A stretch of 64,000 nucleotides of DNA from DATFFO01 sp963772815. Its GTDB lineage: Bacteria; Actinomycetota; Acidimicrobiia; Spongiisociales; ZC4RG35. A program made the translations under genes and the position numbers. Under the pieces are notes generated by a model, which was not told where the DNA came from, made no database searches, and saw only the letters and a program-made list of their open reading frames with translations. The stretch covers positions 372,001 through 436,000 of the forward strand of contig CAVYYV010000006.1 in the NCBI GenBank assembly GCA_963772815.1, read 5' to 3'. This document shows, piece after piece, positions 57,137 through 64,000 of this stretch (positions are counted from its first letter, which is position 1; each line of letters starts with the position of its first letter).

Positions 57137-58032
57137 CGAATTATCACATCCACCACCACAGCGGCGAACACCAGTGAGAGGTAAACGGTGGATGTGGTGA
57201 AGAGCTTCATGGCGCGGTCGGGATCTCTGCGAACCCGGTACGTCTGCCAAACGAACCATCCGCCTGTGCCTGCGGCCGCCAGGAGGTACACCCAGCTCAT
57301 GCCGGCGACCGGAACCAGCATCAGCGAGATGAGCACCATCGTCCCCGCGTAGACCAGCATGGAGCGGGTGGTGGCTTCGATCCCTCTCACCACCGGGAGC
57401 ATCGGGACACCGGCCGCGGCGTAGTCCTCTTCGTAGCGAAGAGCGAGCGCCCAGAAGTGGGGCGGCGTCCAGTAGAACACGATTGCGAAGAGTATCCAGG
57501 CGGCCAGGCTCACATGACCGGTCACGGCCGCCCAGCCCACCAGAGCCGGGGCGGCCCCGGCGGCTCCCCCAATCACGATGTTCTGAGGCGATCGCCGCTT
57601 GAGCCAGGCGGTGTAGACGAGGACGTAGAACAGTAGGGCGGCGGTCGAGATCAACGCGGCCAGGAGAGTCGTGAAAGCCCACAGCCACAAGAAGCCGATC
57701 GCTCCCAGGCATGCGCCGAAACGAAGCGCGGCTCGAGGTGTGATCCGGCTCCGGGGCAGGGGCCGGCGCCGGGTGCGGCGCATCTGCGCATCGATGTCGC
57801 GGTCGAACCAGTTGTTGATGGCATTCGCGCCACCGGCGGAAAAGGTGCCGCCCACCAGGGTGGCCGCCACGAGCCACCAACCGGGCCACCCGCCGGCGGC
57901 CAGGACCATGGCCGGAACGGTGGTGATGAGGAGCAATTCGATGATGCGCGGCTTGGTCAGCGCTACATAGGCGGAGACGATGCCGCGAAAGGCCGAAACT
58001 GGTTGAGCGATGGCGACGGCGGGGGTCTCCAC
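57133..58032 (-). CDS. ctaB: Protoheme IX farnesyltransferase (heme O synthase)
   Basis: About 299 residues from the GTG at 58032; longer starts would overlap the divergent lipoprotein gene. The UbiA signature GGANAINNWFDRDIDAQMRRT (split: GGANAINNWF, DRDIDAQMRRT; ~85) binds the prenyl diphosphate through magnesium; a second Asp region lies at FWALALRYEEDYAAAG (~195). About nine membrane segments. It converts heme B to heme O, a step towards the heme A of the aa3 oxidase encoded just to the right. Confidence 0.93.
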   Translation of the reverse strand: METPAVAIAQPVSAFRGIVSAYVALTKPRIIELLLITTVPAMVLAAGGWPGWWLVAATLVGGTFSAGGANAINNWFDRDIDAQMRRTRRRPLPRSRITPRAALRFGACLGAIGFLWLWAFTTLLAALISTAALLFYVLVYTAWLKRRSPQNIVIGGAAGAAPALVGWAAVTGHVSLAAWILFAIVFYWTPPHFWALALRYEEDYAAAGVPMLPVVRGIEATTRSMLVYAGTMVLISLMLVPVAGMSWVYLLAAAGTGGWFVWQTYRVRRDPDRAMKLFTTSTVYLSLVFAAVVVDVIIR

Positions 58033-58122
58033 GGTCAGGTCAGGGTACCGGTCGAGAGCGAGGCAGGCACAAGCGGGGACAGTTGGGTGCACGTAGCCGG
58101 CGGAACTGACCAAACTCTGCCC

Positions 58123-58960
58123 ATGCCGCGGCCGACTCCTCACAATCCTGGGCATCGTGGGGGCCATCACCATCGGCGCCTGTGGCTCCACCACCCAGCC
58201 GCTGGTGCTGGTGGCCTCCTCGACCGGATCGCTCCAGGTAGGGGAGGCACGGGTCCTATTGGGGCTCGTGGATCCCGACAGTCAATCTTTCCTCGCCTCG
58301 CCCAAACTGAGCGCCACTGCCAGCTTCATCGGGCCCGACGACCAGGCGATCTCCGACGTGCCCCTGGATTTCGCCTGGGCAGTGCCCGACGTGCGGGGCC
58401 TGTACGAGGCCAAGGCCGACTTCCCCACGGCCGGCCAATGGTCGGTGACCATCTCCGCGACGGGCTACCCGACGACCGATCCGGGTGTGGTGGTGATCAG
58501 CGACAAGACGGCGATGCCCCAGGTGGGAGACGAGGCACCCCCTGAAGTGACCCGCACGTTGGACGACGCGCCCTTGTCGGAGATCAGCTCCGACCCCGAC
58601 CCCGACCCCGACTTCTATCGTTTGTCGCTCGACAAGGCCCTGGCGGATGGTCGACCCACGGTGGTGGTCTTCGCCACTCCCGCCTTCTGCACATCCGCTA
58701 CGTGTGGCCCGATGCTGAACACGGTCAAGGGCGTGGCGGCCGACCACCCGGGAGCCGACTACGTCCACGTCGAGATCTATCAGAACCTGGACGCCACGAG
58801 CTTCGACGATCTCATCCCGGTCAAGGCGGTCCAGACCTGGGCACTGCCATCTGAGCCCTGGGTGTTCGTGACCGACTCGGAGGGGCTCATAGCGGCGCGT
58901 TGGGAGGGCACGGTCGACGCAAAGGACCTGGCAGCCGCCCTGACACAGGTAGGGGCCTGA
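58123..58960 (+). CDS. Lipoprotein with a C-terminal thioredoxin-like domain (Sco-like), frameshift in the signal peptide
   Basis: The main frame runs from ~58133 with a fine lipobox (RLLTILGIVGAITIGAC), but its only start there is the GTG at 58157, which would leave almost no signal peptide. The ATG at 58123 is one base out of frame; removing one C near 58131-58133 gives MPRRLLTILGIVG. The N-terminal half is a beta-rich domain, and residues ~170-265 are thioredoxin-like with FATPAFCTSATCGPM (C-x4-C). Placement ahead of ctaC suggests a part in oxidase copper or thiol handling, by inference only. Confidence 0.7.
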
Positions 58961-59036
58961 CCGGGTCGATCCGGCACTTTGGGCCTTCTCGGGATGGGTT
59001 GGTCACCACCTGGGCCCGGCCTTATAGTGCGGCCCG

Positions 59037-60140
59037 ATGGGAAACCGGCTGCGCTCTTTTCGGCTGCTTGGCCTGTGCTTGCTCGCCCTCGCCCTGTCGG
59101 CTTGCCAGTTCATAGAGCCCAACGTGGACAACCCGCCCCTGGATTCTCTGCATCCCCAGGGCCCTTTCGCGCGGCAGATCGACAACCTCTTTTGGCCCGT
59201 GTTCTGGATCGCGGTAGGCGTTTTCGTCGTCGTCCAGGGCGCCATCCTCGTCACGGTCTTCCTATTCCGTGACCGGCCCGGACGGCCCGAGCCCAAGCAG
59301 ATCCACGGCAACGCCAAGCTGGAAGTCGTGTGGACGGTGATACCGGCGCTGATCCTGGCCGGAATCGCCGTTCCCACCGTCAGGACGGTATTCGACCTCA
59401 CGGAGTGCGCCCCCGGAGCCATTCCGGTCAACGTGGTCGGCCATCAGTGGTGGTTCGAGTTCGATTACAGCGGCCTCGAGGGCATGCCCGACGGGGTCAC
59501 GGTCCAGACGGCCAATGTCATGGTGATCCCGGCCGGACAGGAGGTCTGCGCCCATCTGACCTCCCAGGACGTGATCCACAGCTTCTGGGTACCCACCCTG
59601 GACGGCAAGCGGGACGTCATCCCCGGCCACCCGGAGATCCTCCGGCTGGAGGCCGACAAACCCGGTACCTATTGGGCTCACTGCGCCGAGTTCTGCGGCC
59701 TGTCTCACTCCCTGATGAGGGCCAGGGTCGAGGCGGTGTCACCAGCCGACTTCCAGGCCTGGCTGGCCGATCAGCAGAAAGAGGCACCCATCCCCGCCGA
59801 GGGCACTCCCGAGTGGGACGGTCTACAGGTCTATCTCAGCAAGGGGTGCACCCAATGCCATACGGTCGACTTCGTGGACAACGACCAGAACATCAACGAC
59901 AACATCGTGGCACTGGACGCCTTCCACGGCCCCAACCTGACTCACTTCGACAGCCAGTACCGCACCGTCTTCGCCGGAGCCTCCCTCCCCGAACAGGGAG
60001 AAGAATTCGACGCCGCTCTCAAACGCTGGCTGCACGATCCTCCCTCGGTGAAGCCGGGTAGCTTCATGCCCAACCTGGGTCTGACCGATTCCGAGATAGA
60101 CTCGTTGATCTCCTGGCTGACCTGGATGGGGAAGAACTGA
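59037..60140 (+). CDS. ctaC: Cytochrome c oxidase subunit II with fused C-terminal cytochrome c domain
   Basis: 367 residues. A lipoprotein signal peptide (LLALALSAC) and two membrane helices are followed by the cupredoxin domain. The CuA ligands are in VIHSFWVP (~180) and WAHCAEFCGLSHSLM (~218). The C-terminal part has a heme c site, GCTQCHT (~276), and a distal Met in PGSFMPNLG. The subunit takes electrons from cytochrome c or the bc complex and passes them to subunit I. It overlaps ctaD by TGATG. Confidence 0.95.
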   Translation: MGNRLRSFRLLGLCLLALALSACQFIEPNVDNPPLDSLHPQGPFARQIDNLFWPVFWIAVGVFVVVQGAILVTVFLFRDRPGRPEPKQIHGNAKLEVVWTVIPALILAGIAVPTVRTVFDLTECAPGAIPVNVVGHQWWFEFDYSGLEGMPDGVTVQTANVMVIPAGQEVCAHLTSQDVIHSFWVPTLDGKRDVIPGHPEILRLEADKPGTYWAHCAEFCGLSHSLMRARVEAVSPADFQAWLADQQKEAPIPAEGTPEWDGLQVYLSKGCTQCHTVDFVDNDQNINDNIVALDAFHGPNLTHFDSQYRTVFAGASLPEQGEEFDAALKRWLHDPPSVKPGSFMPNLGLTDSEIDSLISWLTWMGKN

Positions 60141-62167
60141 TGACAGACATCGCCGCCCGGCCGAACGCCACCATCTTCCGCAAGCCCGGAGCCACCACGG
60201 GGCTCTGGTCGTGGATCACCACTGTCGATCACAAGCGAATCGGCATCATGTACGGCTACGCCGCCTTCTTCTTCTTCCTCCTGGGAGGCACCGAGGCTCT
60301 GCTGATCCGGATTCAGCTCGCCCACGCCAACTCGGAGTTCCTCACCGCCGGGGCGTACAACGCCATGTTCACCATGCATGGCACGACGATGATCTTCCTG
60401 TTCGTGATGCCGATCTCGGCGGCCTTCATGAACTACATGCTCCCGCTCCAGATCGGGGCGAGAGACGTTGCGTTCCCCCGGCTCAACGCACTGTCGTGGT
60501 GGATCTTCTTCTTTGGCGGCATCTTCCTCTACTCCACGTTTCTCTTCGGTACCGCCCTCGCCCCGGTCAATCCCACTGGCGTCGTCGGCAACCTGCCCAT
60601 CAACGGGGGGCCCGGAGCCTTCAACTTCCTGGCTCACGCCCCCAACGGGGGGTGGTTCGGTTACCAGCCCAATGCCGGTCCCTTGTTTTCCCAGGGAACG
60701 GCCCTCGACTACTGGGCATTGGGACTCCAGACCCTCGGCCTGGCCTCGCTGATCTCGGCGGTCAACTTCCTGGTAACCATCTTCAACATGCGGGCCAAGG
60801 GAATGCGCCTGCTGCGGATGCCGCTGTTCTCCTGGACGACCATGGTCACGGCCTTCCTGCTGCTGTTCTCTCTGCCGATAATCGCGGTGGCCCTGTTCAT
60901 GGTCACATTCGATCGCCAGTTCGGATCCGTGTTCTTCCAGACCGCAAGTGGCGGAGATGCCGTGCTATGGCAACACCTCTTCTGGCTTTTCGGCCATCCC
61001 GAGGTGTACATCCTCATTCTCCCCGCCTTCGGGATAGTTTCCGAGATCATTCCCGTATTCAGCCGAAAGCCCCTGTTCGGGTACGCCGCCATGGTCTTCG
61101 CCACCTCGGCGATCGGATTCCTCGGCTTCGGAGTGTGGGCCCACCACATGTTCGCCTCGGGCATCACCCCCGTCGCCCAGGCAGCCTTCGGCCTCAGCAC
61201 CATGACCATCGCCATACCGACGGGAATCAAGATCTTCAACTGGGTGGGGACGATGTGGCTGGGCAAGCTTCGCTTCACGACACCGATGCTGTTCAGCATC
61301 GGAATGGTCGCCATGTTCGTGATCGGCGGACTGTCGGGAGTGACGCACGCCGTAGTCCCCTCCGACTGGCAGCAAACCGACACCTACTACATCGTGGCGC
61401 ACTTCCACTACGTGCTGTTCGGAGGAGCTGTGTTCGCTCTGATGGGAGCCGCTTACTACTGGTACCCGAAACTGCGGGGGCGCCTGATGAGCGAAAAGCT
61501 GGGCAAGCTCCAGTTCTGGCTCATGTTCATCGGGTTCAACCTCACCTTCGCCCCTATGCACTGGCTGGGCTTACAGGGCATGGTCCGTCGAACGTGGAAG
61601 TACGCACCCGAGACAGGCCTACAGCCCTGGAACATGGCCGCCACCGTGGGCGCGTTCGTGATCGCCTCCGCCGTCTTGGTCTTCATGTACAACTGGTGGC
61701 ATTCCAAGTCTCACGGCGAGCCGTCCGGGCTGGACCCATGGGATGCCCGCACGTTGGAGTGGACGATTCCCAATCCCACTCCCGAATACAACTTCGGGGT
61801 TTCGCCTGTCGTGCAATCGCTAGACGACTTCTGGCGCCAGAAGTACACCCAGGATGACGAGGGAAGGTCGGTGAGGCGACCCGAAGCGGAGGAAGTGATC
61901 GCCCGTCTCGAAGAGCAAGGGCTGAATCCCCCCGAGCCAATCCACCTGCCCAACCCCTCCTACTTCCCCATCCTCATGGCGGCCGGAATCCCCCTCGTCT
62001 TCTACGGGATCATCTACCACCTCCAGCCCTGGGGCAAGGCCCTGATCGTGATCGGGGCCGTACTGTCCTTGTCCGCCCTGATCGGATGGAGCATGGAGCC
62101 TCTGGAGGAAGAGCATGAGCCCGATGCCGGGCCGGGCGACGAAGTGGCGGCGGAGGCGGGTGCATGA
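60140..62167 (+). CDS. ctaD: Cytochrome c oxidase subunit I (aa3-type)
   Basis: 675 residues with about twelve core helices. The heme A and CuB region is present: FTMHGTTMIFLFVMP (~75), LFWLFGHPEVYILILPAFG (~274; cross-linked His-Tyr), ATSAIGFLGFGVWAHHMF, AHFHYVLFGG (~417). The final ~110 residues are a hydrophilic stretch (DFWRQKYTQDDEGRSVRRPEAEE) plus two more hydrophobic helices, longer than the basic 540-residue enzyme. It reduces O2 to water and pumps protons. Confidence 0.96.
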   Translation: MTDIAARPNATIFRKPGATTGLWSWITTVDHKRIGIMYGYAAFFFFLLGGTEALLIRIQLAHANSEFLTAGAYNAMFTMHGTTMIFLFVMPISAAFMNYMLPLQIGARDVAFPRLNALSWWIFFFGGIFLYSTFLFGTALAPVNPTGVVGNLPINGGPGAFNFLAHAPNGGWFGYQPNAGPLFSQGTALDYWALGLQTLGLASLISAVNFLVTIFNMRAKGMRLLRMPLFSWTTMVTAFLLLFSLPIIAVALFMVTFDRQFGSVFFQTASGGDAVLWQHLFWLFGHPEVYILILPAFGIVSEIIPVFSRKPLFGYAAMVFATSAIGFLGFGVWAHHMFASGITPVAQAAFGLSTMTIAIPTGIKIFNWVGTMWLGKLRFTTPMLFSIGMVAMFVIGGLSGVTHAVVPSDWQQTDTYYIVAHFHYVLFGGAVFALMGAAYYWYPKLRGRLMSEKLGKLQFWLMFIGFNLTFAPMHWLGLQGMVRRTWKYAPETGLQPWNMAATVGAFVIASAVLVFMYNWWHSKSHGEPSGLDPWDARTLEWTIPNPTPEYNFGVSPVVQSLDDFWRQKYTQDDEGRSVRRPEAEEVIARLEEQGLNPPEPIHLPNPSYFPILMAAGIPLVFYGIIYHLQPWGKALIVIGAVLSLSALIGWSMEPLEEEHEPDAGPGDEVAAEAGA

Positions 62168-62784
62168 CCGAGATCAGCCACGAAGAGGTTGCGGGCCACG
62201 TCGAGCACGAGTCGACGGGCGTCGAAAACCGAAAGCTGGGGATGTGGCTCTTTCTCAGCTCAGAGTTCCTGTTCTTCGGGGCGCTCATCACCAACTATCT
62301 GTTGTATTCGCACCGGACCGGATTCGACATCTACCCGGCCAACGCCTATGACATCCCCTTCACCTCTGTCAGCTCATTCGTGCTGCTGATGAGCTCCTTG
62401 ACCATGGTCCTGGCCCACAACGCCCAATCGAGGGAGGACCACCGCCAGACCCGGACCTGGTTGTTCGCCACGGCCGCCCTGGGGTCGGTGTTCCTGGCGG
62501 GGCAGGTATTCGAGTTCACCGAGTTCGTCGTCCAGGATGGCATGAAGCTCACCTCGAACCCGGTCGCCTCTGCCTTCTACGTCCTCACCGGCTTCCACGG
62601 CACCCACGTGGCGATCGGAGTGATCATGCTGCTCTCACTGTGGGGGATCTCCCGCACCAAGGGCAGTCTCTCAGACCGACGGGGCCTCAACCTCGAGCTG
62701 GTCGGCCTCTACTGGCACTTCGTGGACATCATCTGGATCGTGATCTTCACCGTGGTCTATCTGATCTCTGCCTCGGGACGCTGA
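62164..62784 (+). CDS. ctaE: Cytochrome c oxidase subunit III
   Basis: 206 residues with five membrane segments. The sequence begins KLGMWLFLSSEFLFFGALIT (~24) and contains FYVLTGFHGTHVAIGVIML (~138) and VGLYWHFVDIIWIVIFTVVY, standard for CtaE. It stabilises subunit I. It overlaps ctaD (ATGA). Confidence 0.95.
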   Translation: MTEISHEEVAGHVEHESTGVENRKLGMWLFLSSEFLFFGALITNYLLYSHRTGFDIYPANAYDIPFTSVSSFVLLMSSLTMVLAHNAQSREDHRQTRTWLFATAALGSVFLAGQVFEFTEFVVQDGMKLTSNPVASAFYVLTGFHGTHVAIGVIMLLSLWGISRTKGSLSDRRGLNLELVGLYWHFVDIIWIVIFTVVYLISASGR

Positions 62785-62787
62785 GTC

Positions 62788-63096
62788 GTGACCGAGCACG
62801 CCTCACATCCGACCGTCGCCCAGTACTGGAAGATCGCCGTGGTCCTCGCCGTCCTCACCGCGATCGAGGTATCGCTCTTCTACATAGACGCCGCGCTCGG
62901 GCTGGGTGGTCTCAACGCACTCCTGCTCATCATGCTGGCCATCCTCAAGTTCGTGATCGTGGTCGGCTGGTACATGCACCTTCGATACGAAAAGCCCATA
63001 CTCAACCGTTTCTTCACCGCCGGCATCGCCGTGGCCATGGGGTGCTACGTGGTAGTACTCGCCACTCTGGGTGTTGTGGTGATCCGGGGCGCCTGA
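62788..63096 (+). CDS. ctaF: Cytochrome c oxidase subunit IV (bacterial COX4 type)
   Basis: 102 residues, GTG start three bases after ctaE. Three hydrophobic helices and the typical KFVIVVGWYMHLRYEKP (~50) of the prokaryotic subunit IV family. It is an accessory subunit of the aa3 oxidase. Confidence 0.88.
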   Translation: MTEHASHPTVAQYWKIAVVLAVLTAIEVSLFYIDAALGLGGLNALLLIMLAILKFVIVVGWYMHLRYEKPILNRFFTAGIAVAMGCYVVVLATLGVVVIRGA

Positions 63097-63097
63097 G

Positions 63098-63919
63098 ATG
63101 CCGTGGCCGACCCCTCACGTCCACTGGGACGTGCTCGGCACCATCTTCGTGCTCGGCTTCGCCTACGCCTACGCCGAGACCCGACTCCGCAGGCTGGTTG
63201 CCCCAGGGTCCCCGCCGGCGACCAGGCGCCAGTGGTGGCAGTGGTTCGGGGGGCTCTTCTTCATGCTGGTGGTGTCGAGCTGGCCCTTGCATGACATAGC
63301 CGAGACGTCCCTCTTCTCGGTGCACATGATCGAGCACCTGGTCATCGCATACGTCACGGCCCCGATGTTGCTGATGGGGATGCCCCGCTGGATGGCCGAC
63401 GCCACCATCGGAAGGCCCGCCGTCGCTCGCATCCTGCGTCCCTTCGTCCACCCGGTGGCGGCGTTCGTGGTTTTCAACAGCGTCATGATCGCCATCCACT
63501 GGCCCGACATGGTGACGATCATGGTGACCAACTCTTTCGGGCACTTCTTGATACACGCAACCCTCTTCGCCACCGCTCTGGCCACCTGGATGCCGATCCT
63601 CTCCCCCACCCCGGCCCTTCCCAAGCTGCGCAGGCCCATGCAGGTCCTGTATCTCTTCGGCCAGTCGATCCTGCCCACCATCCCGGCCTCCTTTCTGACC
63701 TTCTCCACCACCCCCTTCTACCCGGTGTATGGAGATGCTGCCCTGGCATGGGGAATCACGCCTCTGGCCGATCAGACCGTCGCCGGGGTGATCATGAAGC
63801 TGGGGGGCGGCTTCCTGATCCTCATCGTCATGGCCGTCATCTGGTTCCGCTGGGTCACCGAGGAGCGCAAGTGGGACGAAATCGAAGCCGAGCTGAGGTC
63901 CATGCCCACCGAGCATTGA
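63098..63919 (+). CDS. ctaG: Cytochrome c oxidase assembly protein CtaG (caa3-type)
   Basis: 273 residues with six to seven membrane helices. Conserved His in FSVHMIEHLVIAYVTAPML (~73), MIAIHWPDMVTIMV, FGHFLIHATLFATAL (~146), and IPASFLTFSTTPFYPVY mark the caa3_CtaG family. It helps insert copper into the oxidase. The next gene starts inside its stop. Confidence 0.9.
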   Translation: MPWPTPHVHWDVLGTIFVLGFAYAYAETRLRRLVAPGSPPATRRQWWQWFGGLFFMLVVSSWPLHDIAETSLFSVHMIEHLVIAYVTAPMLLMGMPRWMADATIGRPAVARILRPFVHPVAAFVVFNSVMIAIHWPDMVTIMVTNSFGHFLIHATLFATALATWMPILSPTPALPKLRRPMQVLYLFGQSILPTIPASFLTFSTTPFYPVYGDAALAWGITPLADQTVAGVIMKLGGGFLILIVMAVIWFRWVTEERKWDEIEAELRSMPTEH

Positions 63920-64000
63920 CCCGCTCGGCCGGACTGGGCGTCATGGTGCTCACGATCGGGGTCCTGGCAGCAGCCTGTTCCGCCCCGACGTCGGGCACGA
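63916..64000 (+). CDS. Lipoprotein, N-terminus only (window edge)
   Basis: TTG at 63916 overlaps the ctaG stop (TTGA). The 28 residues visible are a signal peptide with lipobox (VMVLTIGVLAAAC), then SAPTSGT. The rest lies outside. Position at the end of a cytochrome oxidase operon makes a Sco1/SenC-type copper protein likely, but nothing visible proves it. Confidence 0.6.
   Translation, partial: MTRSAGLGVMVLTIGVLAAACSAPTSGT

Overview
The window is a stretch of high-GC bacterial chromosome (no plasmid, phage, rRNA or CRISPR features seen). The gene content points to an aerobic actinobacterium, probably of the class Acidimicrobiia or a relative: a WhiB regulator, the NucS/EndoMS mismatch endonuclease, an F420-type LLM oxidoreductase, actinobacterial rpoB and rpoC (both with TTG starts), a class II aldolase and an actinobacterial aa3 cytochrome oxidase with subunit IV. 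The taxonomic assignment is inference from gene content only.

Region 1 (1-13074) looks like an island for methylated-amine (betaine-type) use. It opens with the N-terminus of an osmoprotectant ABC-transporter binding lipoprotein. A repeat-flanked DUF559/AbiEi-like gene follows. Next come two divergent operons. On the minus strand are a dimethylglycine/sarcosine dehydrogenase-like flavoprotein fused to a GcvT domain, etfB and etfA. On the plus strand are a corrinoid protein, a DUF1638 protein, a small 'virulence factor' family protein, a methyltetrahydrofolate:corrinoid methyltransferase, a RamA-like ASKHA activator, a non-pyrrolysine MttB-family methyltransferase and a MetF-like reductase. 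The junction carries palindromic operator-like sites. The likely pathway is corrinoid transfer of one methyl group from a quaternary amine to tetrahydrofolate, followed by flavin/ETF-linked oxidation of the remaining methyl groups.

Region 2 (13075-27200) has a broken hydroxyisourate hydrolase, a PPOX-fold protein, rpoC and rpoB (with a three-copy 54-bp tandem repeat between them), an orphan membrane histidine kinase with a frameshift, an AONS/KBL-type PLP enzyme and a VanW-type cell-wall protein. Region 3 (27200-41900) carries metY and a CoA-binding protein, hsp20, a cysteine desulfurase-like protein, a RimB-RimK-AstE-like trio, whiB, an acyl-CoA dehydrogenase, an M20 peptidase, trmL, nucS, an MFS transporter, an esterase, and a BNR-repeat protein coupled to a ThiS/MoaD-like protein. 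Region 4 (41900-54100) is mixed housekeeping: YbaN, an acetyltransferase, class II aldolase, nhaA, a phytoene-desaturase-like flavoprotein, a 5'-3' exonuclease, a coupled DUF2905/sulfurtransferase operon, a membrane molybdoenzyme, tag and a YbdK-like ligase. Region 5 (54100-64000) has an LLM oxidoreductase and a DAHP synthase/chorismate mutase preceded by an aromatic-residue leader peptide and attenuator. It continues with lgt, ctaB, a thioredoxin-like lipoprotein and the ctaCDEFG cytochrome-oxidase operon, and ends inside a lipoprotein gene.

At least seven genes contain one or two single-base frameshifts, several of them in G or C runs: the hydroxyisourate hydrolase, the histidine kinase, metY, rimK, the AstE-like gene, the 48147 gene and the 58123 lipoprotein. 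This density suggests assembly indels more than real decay, and it should be kept in mind when reading the protein ends.
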